Both the position numbers and the translations under genes were made by a program. A DNA stretch of 64,000 nucleotides from Flavobacterium erciyesense (GTDB lineage: Bacteria; Bacteroidota; Bacteroidia; Flavobacteriales; Flavobacteriaceae). This document shows positions 56,712 to 64,000 of the stretch, in pieces. The stretch is from contig NZ_JAGPXB010000010.1 of assembly GCF_018069925.1 (NCBI RefSeq), positions 56,154 to 120,153 on the forward strand, in the 5' to 3' direction. The stretch's first letter is position 1; every line of letters begins with the position of its first letter. Under the pieces are notes generated by a model. That model worked only from the letters and a program-made list of their open reading frames with translations. It had not been told where the DNA came from and ran no database searches.

Positions 56712-58082
56712 ATGAATACATTAATAGCTATAATAGGATTAGGTGTTTTATGCCTTTTATTTGAAATATTTAATTTACGCAAAGCGATTGTTCCATTTAC
56801 GATTATTGGTCTTTTGGGCGTGCTTGGTTTGACAATTTCTGAAATGAATACACCTGCTAGTTTCTACAATAATATGATTGTTGTAAGTAAATTTTCAGGA
56901 GCATTTTCATCATTGTTTATTGTTTTGACAATTTTCTTGGTTGCTTTGGGTCATAATTTTTATGAACATAAGCAGTCTAAAATTTCTGATTTTATTGCCA
57001 TCAAAATATTTTTGTTAGCTGGCGCAGTTGCTATGGTTTCCTTTGGAAATTTAGCCATGTTCTTCTTAGGAATCGAAGTATTATCTATTGCACTTTACAT
57101 CTTAGCTGCAAGTGATCGTTTGAGTTTAAAAAGTAACGAAGCAGGGATGAAATATTTCTTGATGGGTTCATTTGCTTCAGGTATTATACTGTTCGGTATT
57201 TGTTTAATTTATGGAGCTATGGGTAGTTTTGATGTTACTGAAATTAGTGAACTATCTCAATCTGCTGAATTGCCTATTTGGTTCCCTATCGGAATTGTTT
57301 TGCTTACTATTGGTATGTTATTTAAAGTTGCTGCTGTACCGTTCCATTTTTGGGCTCCAGATGTTTACGAGGGTTCTCCTGCACTAACTACTGCTTTGAT
57401 GAGTACTTTGGCTAAGGTGGTAGCGATTGCTACTTTGTTCAAGTTACTTTCGGTAATGAATGCAGATGTTTCTGAATCCTTCCAGTTGGTTGTTGTGATT
57501 ATATCGATGGCATCGATGACAGTTGGAAATATTATGGCATTGCGTCAAGTTAATGTAAAGCGAATGTTGGCTTTTTCAGGTATTTCACACGCGGGCTTTA
57601 TGTTGATGACTTTGTTAAGCCTATCTACTGCTGCAGGTAGTTTATTGTATTATACTTCTGCCTACGCACTTGCTGGAATTGCAGCTTTTAGTGTGGTGTT
57701 GTACGTATGTAAAAATAGAGATAATGAAGATATTGTTAACTTTCACGGTTTAGGAAAAACAAATCCTTTATTGGCTGTGATATTGACTGCTGCATTACTT
57801 TCTATGGCTGGTATTCCAATTTTCGCAGGTTTCTTTGCTAAGTTGGTTTTGTTCAGTGATACCATAAAAGCTGGATATCTTGCCCTAGTTATTGTTGCTG
57901 TGATCAATTCAATTATCAGTGTTGGTTATTATTTCAAACTTATACTAGCCATGTTCACTAAAGATGCGAATGAGACTAGAACTGGAACTCCGGTTATAAT
58001 TTATGCTGTGGCTGTTCTTGCAATAGTACTAAATATCGCCTTAGGTTTGTTTCCTTCAGTAGTGTTAGACCTTATTTCTTAA
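56712..58082 (+). CDS. nuoN: NADH-quinone oxidoreductase subunit N
   Basis: A 456-residue antiporter-like membrane subunit, shorter at its N-terminus than NuoL/M. It shows FLGIEVLSIALYILAA near residue 117, FKVAAVPFHFWAPDVYEGSPALTTALMSTLAK-type sequence near 205, and LRQVNVKRMLAFSGISHAG near 277. It is the last gene of the operon; a terminator follows. Confidence 0.97.
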   Translation: MNTLIAIIGLGVLCLLFEIFNLRKAIVPFTIIGLLGVLGLTISEMNTPASFYNNMIVVSKFSGAFSSLFIVLTIFLVALGHNFYEHKQSKISDFIAIKIFLLAGAVAMVSFGNLAMFFLGIEVLSIALYILAASDRLSLKSNEAGMKYFLMGSFASGIILFGICLIYGAMGSFDVTEISELSQSAELPIWFPIGIVLLTIGMLFKVAAVPFHFWAPDVYEGSPALTTALMSTLAKVVAIATLFKLLSVMNADVSESFQLVVVIISMASMTVGNIMALRQVNVKRMLAFSGISHAGFMLMTLLSLSTAAGSLLYYTSAYALAGIAAFSVVLYVCKNRDNEDIVNFHGLGKTNPLLAVILTAALLSMAGIPIFAGFFAKLVLFSDTIKAGYLALVIVAVINSIISVGYYFKLILAMFTKDANETRTGTPVIIYAVAVLAIVLNIALGLFPSVVLDLIS

Positions 58083-58109
58083 AAGAAATAATATTTTCAA
58101 TTATACCAA

Positions 58110-58140
58110 ACCATCAAAAATAATTTTGGTGGTTTTTTTA
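58110..58140 (+). terminator. Terminator of the nuo operon
   Basis: ACCATCAAAA and TTTTGGTGGT (one T-G wobble) form a 10-bp stem around ATAA, followed by seven T residues. Confidence 0.85.
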
Positions 58141-58206
58141 TGTTTTAAAATTAGCGTTATACTCTTAATTAAAGCATAATGACTGTCGTGTTTTGTATTT
58201 AGTTTG

Positions 58207-58224
58207 TACATTTGTATATACAAA
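58207..58224 (+). promoter_or_regulatory. -7 box with overlapping 14-bp palindrome
   Basis: TACATTTG (58207-58214) overlaps the perfect palindrome TTTGTATATACAAA (58211-58224), which would sit on the transcription start of the FrnE-like gene 27 bases upstream of its ATG. A dimeric repressor could bind there; this is an inference. Confidence 0.45.
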
Positions 58225-58250
58225 CAATAATTTTTTAAATTGTAGAACAG

Positions 58251-58964
58251 ATGCAAAATACTTTAAAAATTCAAATATGGTCGGATATTATGTGTCCGTT
58301 TTGTTATATCGGAAAGAGAAGGCTAGAGGCCGCACTTGAACAGTTCCAATACAAAGATTCAGTGGAGATTGAATGGAAGAGTTTTCAGTTAGATGCTAAT
58401 TTCGTTGCCTCCACCGATGATAACTTGGTTGATCATTTAGCTGAAAAATATCGAAAAGATACCGATTGGGCAAAGGAAATGTTGGCCAACATGACTCAAA
58501 ATGCAGCTAATTCAGGATTGGATTTTCATTTTGAAAAGGCAATTATGGCCAATTCGTTGAAGGCGCATCAATTGTTGCATTTAGCTAAAAAGTATAAGCT
58601 AGGTGATCCTTTAAAAGAATTGCTGTTAAAAGCCTATTTAACGGATGGCAAGGATGTAAACGACAATAATACGCTATTGGATTTAGGGCTTATGGTAGGG
58701 CTTCCTTCTGTTGAAATTGAAGAGGTGCTTTCATCAGATAAATATGTTGCCGAAGTTCGTTCTGACATAGCTGAGGCTAATGCAATTGGTGTACAAGGTG
58801 TTCCTTTTTTTGTACTCGACAATAAATACGCTGTATCTGGAGCACAACATGTTGAGACTTTTGTTAAGACTTTAGATAAAGTTTGGGACGAAGGTGATTT
58901 TGTAATAAAACCGCAATTACTTAATGATTCTTCCGGAGATAGCTGTGGCATTGAAGGCTGTTAA
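58251..58964 (+). CDS. DsbA-family oxidoreductase (FrnE-like)
   Basis: A 237-residue thioredoxin-fold protein of the DsbA/FrnE family. The active-site motif is Cys15-Pro-Phe-Cys18 in WSDIMCPFCYIGKRRLE. A helical insertion fills residues about 60-160, and GVQGVPFFVLDNKYAVSGAQ gives the cis-Pro loop (VP in GVPFF). The C-terminus has two more cysteines (SCGIEGC), as in some FrnE proteins linked to redox stress. It has no signal peptide, so it acts in the cytoplasm. It is monocistronic, with its own palindromic promoter and terminator. Confidence 0.9.
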   Translation: MQNTLKIQIWSDIMCPFCYIGKRRLEAALEQFQYKDSVEIEWKSFQLDANFVASTDDNLVDHLAEKYRKDTDWAKEMLANMTQNAANSGLDFHFEKAIMANSLKAHQLLHLAKKYKLGDPLKELLLKAYLTDGKDVNDNNTLLDLGLMVGLPSVEIEEVLSSDKYVAEVRSDIAEANAIGVQGVPFFVLDNKYAVSGAQHVETFVKTLDKVWDEGDFVIKPQLLNDSSGDSCGIEGC

Positions 58965-58974
58965 TAAGTATAAA

Positions 58975-59006
58975 AAAAGGCTGCAATTTTATAAGTGCAG
59001 CCTTTT
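58975..59006. terminator. Terminator of the FrnE-like gene
   Basis: AAAAGGCTGCA and TGCAGCCTTTT form a perfect 11-bp stem around a 10-base loop, with T-runs on either strand. Confidence 0.85.
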
Positions 59007-60163
59007 CGCTTTTTTATAGTTCTTCAATTTTATTCGTATTTTGTCTAAATGCGATACTGTCGTTTTTATGTCCAAATTATATTTGCTTAATTGTAGTTCC
59101 TCAATTAAATATTTTTAATTAGGTATTGAGTAGGGGCAATCTCCCTAGTAAATAGTTTTGTTTGCTTTAGCTTCGCCTTGAATTGGAACAATCAGACTAC
59201 GTCTTAGTTTTAATTACAACTTGATTTTGCGCGAAATGGATGATATTGATTGAATTTATTTAGTTTTAATTATTTAAATTTATATTTTAAAGAGCAAATT
59301 AGTCTTGATTTAGTTTCACAATAGCTAATTTCGATCGTGGCTTCCTTTTTAACTGTTTTCAATAAATTACCAATAAGGCTTTTTACTAAGTTCGTATATG
59401 ATTGTCTTGTGGTAGGCGACCTTGAATTGCCTTTTGAAAATCCGAGGAATGTTGCTTGCATTTGTTGTGAAAGTAGGTTTAACATTTCTAGTTATTGCAA
59501 CAGTTCAATTAAAGTCCGCACAGGAAACTTCTCGTTTCAATTTCACAAACAATTTACTTCGGTACTGCAATAGTGACACAATTGACTTTTTTTAAAATAT
59601 ATTTCGGGATTAAATCTATATTTTACTACTATTTAAACCCCATATTTTACTGCTTATCCACACATTTTGTCTGTTCGTCGAAAGATTTTTTATTTTTATT
59701 TTCATTTTAATTAAATTTATTGAAAGATGTTGTTGGGGTTATTTTTTTGTTCAAAATAGACACCTTAATTTCTGATTAAAAGGTTTTACCATGGGATAAA
59801 CGCCTTACAATCAATGTTAGGGTCCGAAACTGTAAATTCAATAGTGTTTCTAAATGGTGACCAAAATCATTTTATTCACGAAAAGTGTTGATGTACAAGT
59901 GTTTTGTTTTATATATTACTGTTATCAAGAAAAAATTCTGTTTGATTTTAAGATTTTTTTTGTAAACTTTGTTACCAAAATAAAAATTTTATTTTTTTAT
60001 TTTTTAGCAAAACCATTAAGAGGTTTTTAACGTATATTTATGTTAAAATGTTCGAATTAAGACGTAGTGGTTAATAGATTGTTTTTTGTTTGTTAATCAT
60101 CAAGGTTTACTTATCATTTAAGAAAATACACAAAGTGTCCCTTATCAATAAAATATCTGTAAT
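59007..60163. other. Long AT-rich gap upstream of the giant adhesin gene
   Basis: About 1.16 kb with no convincing gene. Short protein-like fragments occur on the minus strand at 59030-59480 but are broken by stops in every frame. The inverted repeat TTTTAAC/GTTAAAA (60025-60031 and 60042-60048) lies about 120-140 bases before the adhesin start. I see no exact TTG-N19-TAnnTTTG promoter, no RNA gene and no mobile element. Confidence 0.5.
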
Positions 60164-63100
60164 ATGAATATAAATTACTCTCAAGATTTTAAAGTTTTAA
60201 GCTTTAATAATTTAAAACCAGTAAAAATTAAGTTTATTGATAAGATATTTGTCTTAATTTTTCTTCTATTCTATAGTTTCGGGATATCGCAAAATTTCGA
60301 AAATGTCGCTGTCTCAAGTATATCATCTGGTGCTGGCACCGATAATGCTTTGTTTGTAGCAACTTCTCCAACTATTCCTACACTTGCTTTTGTTAGAGCT
60401 CAGAGAATCGCAGGGCCTCAGGTGGGGACTTTCTCAATAAGTGCGGACAATATTAGATACACTCATGGGACGGGAGGAATCGGAATACCAAATAACAAAT
60501 CAAGAATTCGTTTTACATTTTTAACTGCAGATGGTGTTACACCGATTCCTGTTAACGATTTTAGATTTGTTATTAATGATATAGATGGTCCCAATAATGA
60601 AGCTTTAGCTACAGATTGTGGGGCTTCAGTTAGGTTTACGGCTACAGCCAATCCTACAAGGTTATTGATTAACAATACACCACCTGATCTAAATGCAACT
60701 GGTACTGCCACTGAAGGTGGAGGTCCGGAGAGCAGAGTAATGTATGAATTTAATGATGTGTCAAGTATTGAATTTGATAATTATGCAAATAATACCTTTT
60801 TTAAGGACTTTGATATGAATCAAAATGATTTTCCTATCACTAATCCCTTATATTCAGTCTGTTTACAAGACACGGACGGTGATGGTAAAACCGACGATGT
60901 TGATTTAGATGATGATAACGATGGGATATTAGATTCTGTTGAATCTGGGGGTAATAATCCAAACGGAGATCAAGATGGTGATGGTTTGCCAAACTATTTA
61001 GACACAACAAATAATAGCGGACAAAGCGCAACATATATTGCAAGAGCTGATGGTTCAACCACCAACTATACCGATGCTGATAGTGACGGTGTTCCAGATG
61101 TATATGAAGCAAGTTCTGATTCTGATTCTGTGCCTAATCATTTAGATTTAGACTCTGATAATGATGGCTGCTCAGATTCTAATGAATATTACAATAACAA
61201 TACATCTGCGGCAACTGGTCAGCAATTTGGTCAAACTGGAGGAGCAATAGCCCCAACAAATGCAAATGGAACTGTAATTGCAGCTTCTTACACTGGAACG
61301 TATACCAATGCAATAACTGTTGGTAATGTAATAACAACTCAGCCCTCTAATCAGTTGACTTTTAATAATGGCAATGCTGTTTTTTCAGTAACTGTAGGGT
61401 CTTCAGGCACGATACAATACCAATGGCAACTAAGTACTAATGGCGGCTCATCATGGTCTAATATTACAAACGGAGGAATATATTCAGGAGCAACGACTGC
61501 TAGTTTAAATTTAACAGGTGTAACTTTAACGCAGAATGGCTATGACTATAGAGTAATCATAACAAATAGCAATTACGCATGTGGACCTTTTCCTTCAGCT
61601 CCTGCAGATTTGGTTGTATATGATTCTTCCTCTCAAAGAGCTTGTAATTCAACTGCAATTACAGCTCCAAGCTTAAATTTTCAAAATCCTGTTTTTGTGT
61701 CGGGGACTAACAATGGTATCCCAAATGTGGGAGATGTATATCGTTTTCCAGCCGTTACAGCGGGAGTAGACGCCTTAGTTACTATATCTTCGATTAATGG
61801 TACGGGGGGGCTGCCAACAATTGCGGATCTAGATAAACCTGCTGTGACAGAAGGGTCAGATGGTTTTGATAATGCATTTCAGCCTTCGATTTTAACAAAT
61901 GGATCTAATCCTGCGAGTATTACTTTTGTGTTTAATTTTGTTACAGCGGGTGGAACTTTTGCAAATCCGGTACGATTAAATTATTACGCATCTGCATTAG
62001 ATGTTGATGGAGATAGTGGTACCTTAAGAGAGTATGTAGAAATGAATTTGCCAGATGCAAGATTTAATTCTAATCCTACTAATTTAACATTTGCAACTAC
62101 CGCTACTAGTTTTAGGGGAACTGCGACTACCTCTGCAGTACAAGGTGGTACTGGTGTAGGTCCAGGATATGCATACACAACTTATTTTGAGAATCGTTCA
62201 TCCATGGTTATTACTATTGGTGCAGTGGGTGGAACTGATGTAGAAAGACTCAATTCGATATATTTTCAAGATATAACTTTAACAGGTAGGGAAGGCACTG
62301 TTTTAACCTCACCATTATTATGTGGTAATGTTTCTGTCCAAGGAGGAGGAAATATCGTAGGGTCCACCGTAACCTTAAGTGGGCCAAGTAGCCAAACTAC
62401 AACAACAGATTCAAATGGAAATTATTCATTTTCAATTCTTGTAAACAGTTTAGGAAATTACACAGTTACTCAAACAAATTTGGCTGGGTTTTCTAATTTT
62501 TCAGATGTAGAGGGAGCAAATGATAGTGTTATCAATAATAATGTTTTCGGTTTTCAATCTATTACAGGTAGAAATTTTGTTGATGCTTCAGCAAACGTAA
62601 GCATAGCCAAAACAGTAAACAATCCTACACCAAATGTGGGAAGCAGTGTGACCTTTACTTTAACAGCAAATAATGCAGGACCAAGTACAGCTGAAGGTGT
62701 TTCTGTTTCAGATGTTTTACCAGCGGGTTATACCTTTGTAAGTAACACAGCACCAACTGTTGGAACTTTTAATAGCGCCACGGGATTGTGGACAATTGGA
62801 TCTTTAAACAACGGTTCGAGTGCAATATTAACAATTACTGCGACAGTAAATGCATCAGGTAGTTATGCCAATACAGCAACGATTTCTAGCACTACCGCAG
62901 ATCCAACACCAGGTAATAATTCATCAACAGTTACTCCCAATATACGCCCAATAGCCAATGATGTAACTAACGCAAGTATTCCATCTACCGCAGGCGCTAC
63001 AACAATCAGCGCATTATCTGCAACAGATACCGATGGCACCATTGCGAGTTATACCGTTTCTACTTTACCAGCCAATGGAACATTAGCCTTAGGCGGAGTA

Positions 63101-64000
63101 GCTGTAACAGCAGGACAAGTGATCACACCAGCGCAAGCGGCTACATTGACTTTTGATCCAAACGGAATTTTTACAGGAACAACGACTTTTACTTTTACTG
63201 CTACGGATAACAATGGAGCAGTAGATGCTACACCAGCAACATTCACCATTCCAATTGGTAACAACCCACCAACAGCAAATAATGTAACTAACGCAAGTAT
63301 TCCATCAACAGCAGGTGCTACAACAATCAGCGCATTATCTGCAACAGATACCGATGGTACAATTGCTTCATATACCGTTTCTACTTTACCAGCCAATGGA
63401 ACATTAGCCTTGGGCGGAGTTGCTGTAACCGCAGGACAAGTGATCACACCAGCGCAAGCGGCTACATTGACTTTTGATCCAAACGGAACTTTTACAGGAA
63501 CAACGACTTTTACTTTTACTGCTACGGATAACAATGGAGCAGTAGATGCTACACCAGCAACATTCACGATTCCAATTGGTAACAACCCACCAACAGCCAA
63601 TGATGTAACTAACGCAAGTATTCCATCAACAGCAGGCGCTACAACAATCAGCGCATTATCTGCAACAGATACCGATGGTACCATTGCTAGTTATACCGTT
63701 TCTACTTTACCAGCCAATGGAACATTAGCCTTGGGCGGAGTTGCTGTAACCGCAGGACAAGTGATTACACCAGCGCAAGCGGCTACATTGACTTTTGATC
63801 CAAACGGAACTTTTACAGGAACAACGACTTTTACTTTTACTGCTACGGATAACAATGGAGCAGTAGATGCTACACCAGCAACATTCACCATTCCAATTGG
63901 TAACAACCCACCAACAGCCAATGATGTAACTAACGCAAGTATTTCATCTACCGCAGGCGCTACAACAATCAGCGCATTATCTGCAACAGATACCGATGGT
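60164..64000 (+). CDS. Giant multidomain surface adhesin, N-terminal part (runs off the window)
   Basis: The frame is open from the ATG at 60164 to the window end (1279 codons seen). An extended N-terminal signal region (hydrophobic about 28-44, ending GISQ) is followed by a beta domain (about 45-225), thrombospondin type 3-like calcium-binding repeats at about 235-350 ([34 protein letters not shown]), an Ig-like segment (about 395-490), a large beta domain (about 500-715), an SdrD B-like domain (about 720-800), and a DUF11 domain (about 805-925). From residue 931 come 107-residue cadherin-like repeats. It is probably exported by the T9SS; the expected C-terminal sorting signal is outside the window. 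Confidence 0.85.
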   Translation, partial: MNINYSQDFKVLSFNNLKPVKIKFIDKIFVLIFLLFYSFGISQNFENVAVSSISSGAGTDNALFVATSPTIPTLAFVRAQRIAGPQVGTFSISADNIRYTHGTGGIGIPNNKSRIRFTFLTADGVTPIPVNDFRFVINDIDGPNNEALATDCGASVRFTATANPTRLLINNTPPDLNATGTATEGGGPESRVMYEFNDVSSIEFDNYANNTFFKDFDMNQNDFPITNPLYSVCLQDTDGDGKTDDVDLDDDNDGILDSVESGGNNPNGDQDGDGLPNYLDTTNNSGQSATYIARADGSTTNYTDADSDGVPDVYEASSDSDSVPNHLDLDSDNDGCSDSNEYYNNNTSAATGQQFGQTGGAIAPTNANGTVIAASYTGTYTNAITVGNVITTQPSNQLTFNNGNAVFSVTVGSSGTIQYQWQLSTNGGSSWSNITNGGIYSGATTASLNLTGVTLTQNGYDYRVIITNSNYACGPFPSAPADLVVYDSSSQRACNSTAITAPSLNFQNPVFVSGTNNGIPNVGDVYRFPAVTAGVDALVTISSINGTGGLPTIADLDKPAVTEGSDGFDNAFQPSILTNGSNPASITFVFNFVTAGGTFANPVRLNYYASALDVDGDSGTLREYVEMNLPDARFNSNPTNLTFATTATSFRGTATTSAVQGGTGVGPGYAYTTYFENRSSMVITIGAVGGTDVERLNSIYFQDITLTGREGTVLTSPLLCGNVSVQGGGNIVGSTVTLSGPSSQTTTTDSNGNYSFSILVNSLGNYTVTQTNLAGFSNFSDVEGANDSVINNNVFGFQSITGRNFVDASANVSIAKTVNNPTPNVGSSVTFTLTANNAGPSTAEGVSVSDVLPAGYTFVSNTAPTVGTFNSATGLWTIGSLNNGSSAILTITATVNASGSYANTATISSTTADPTPGNNSSTVTPNIRPIANDVTNASIPSTAGATTISALSATDTDGTIASYTVSTLPANGTLALGGVAVTAGQVITPAQAATLTFDPNGIFTGTTTFTFTATDNNGAVDATPATFTIPIGNNPPTANNVTNASIPSTAGATTISALSATDTDGTIASYTVSTLPANGTLALGGVAVTAGQVITPAQAATLTFDPNGTFTGTTTFTFTATDNNGAVDATPATFTIPIGNNPPTANDVTNASIPSTAGATTISALSATDTDGTIASYTVSTLPANGTLALGGVAVTAGQVITPAQAATLTFDPNGTFTGTTTFTFTATDNNGAVDATPATFTIPIGNNPPTANDVTNASISSTAGATTISALSATDTDG
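62954..64000 (+). repeat. 321-bp in-frame tandem repeats of the adhesin gene
   Basis: Units begin at 62954, 63275, 63596 and 63917, exactly 321 bases (107 codons) apart, and the fourth is cut by the window end. The units are nearly identical in DNA, differing at scattered mostly third-position sites. Each encodes a beta domain with [14 protein letters not shown] and [15 protein letters not shown], resembling cadherin-like or tandem-95 domains with acidic calcium-site motifs. Confidence 0.95.

Noticed and set aside
59337..59573. 78-codon plus-strand frame in the gap before the adhesin
   Set aside because: It has no recognisable features, overlaps other short frames on the opposite strand, and shows no promoter or terminator.
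63049..63684. Long open frame of 211 codons on the minus strand, with another at 63691-63921
   Set aside because: It is the reverse-frame shadow of the 321-bp repeats: the same peptide repeats with the same period, and the plus-strand frame has the domain structure and signal peptide.

Overview
The window looks like a chromosomal segment of a Flavobacterium-type bacterium (Bacteroidota, Flavobacteriaceae). The evidence is low-GC coding sequence, secreted proteins with type IX secretion (T9SS) sorting tails, an atpD-atpC pair apart from the other ATP synthase genes, a complete 14-gene complex I operon with a short NuoG, and several promoters of the form TTG-N19/20-TAnnTTTG, which is the Bacteroidota housekeeping pattern. 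The genus is inferred from gene content and style; no database was searched.

Layout. 1-2910: the 3' end of a TonB-dependent receptor and an SGNH/GDSL lipoprotein. 3167-5031: atpD-atpC. 5081-9210 (minus): a GNAT acetyltransferase, a PAP2/haloperoxidase-like lipoprotein overlapping an outer-membrane barrel-like gene, and an unknown membrane-anchored protein. 9501-13913: biotin genes bioF-bioD-bioA plus a ketoacyl synthase, meeting recX tail to tail. 14665-22138: two very large T9SS-exported proteins, one glycine-rich with a GEVED-like domain and one with 14 delta-60 repeats, sharing a related C-terminal module. 22193-29875 (minus): bioB, a small membrane protein, ribF, an M43 metalloprotease, pth, rplY and prs. 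30161-30240: tRNA-Leu(CAA). 30274-41195: a galactan/galactose locus made of a divergent GntR regulator, galM, two GH53 endo-galactanase lipoproteins, a GH2 beta-galactosidase, galK, galT and a sodium/sugar symporter. 41343-43985: a YwqK-like repeat protein, aspS and a cold-shock protein. 44276-58082: nuoABCDEF, an unrelated secreted-protein gene, then nuoGHIJKLMN. 58251-58964: a FrnE/DsbA-like protein. 60164-64000: the 5' part of a giant multidomain surface adhesin ending in 321-bp tandem repeats and running off the window.

How the genes fit together. The galactan locus encodes cleavage of beta-1,4-galactan by two lipid-anchored GH53 enzymes, release of galactose by the GH2 enzyme, uptake by the symporter, and entry into central metabolism through GalM, GalK and GalT. 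No SusC/SusD pair and no galE are present. The biotin genes sit in two places (bioFDA plus ketoacyl synthase, and bioB about 8.3 kb away) with the two T9SS genes between them. The rest is mostly core metabolism (ATP synthase, complex I, aspS, prs, pth, ribF).

The least explained features are non-coding. Two copies of an imperfectly palindromic element (28011-28090 and 51884-51960) share flanks and show compensatory changes in their stems. Several gene spacers (atpD-atpC, rplY-prs, nuoA-nuoB, nuoD-nuoE, upstream of nuoG) consist largely of degenerate short-period repeats of about 7 or 14 nt.
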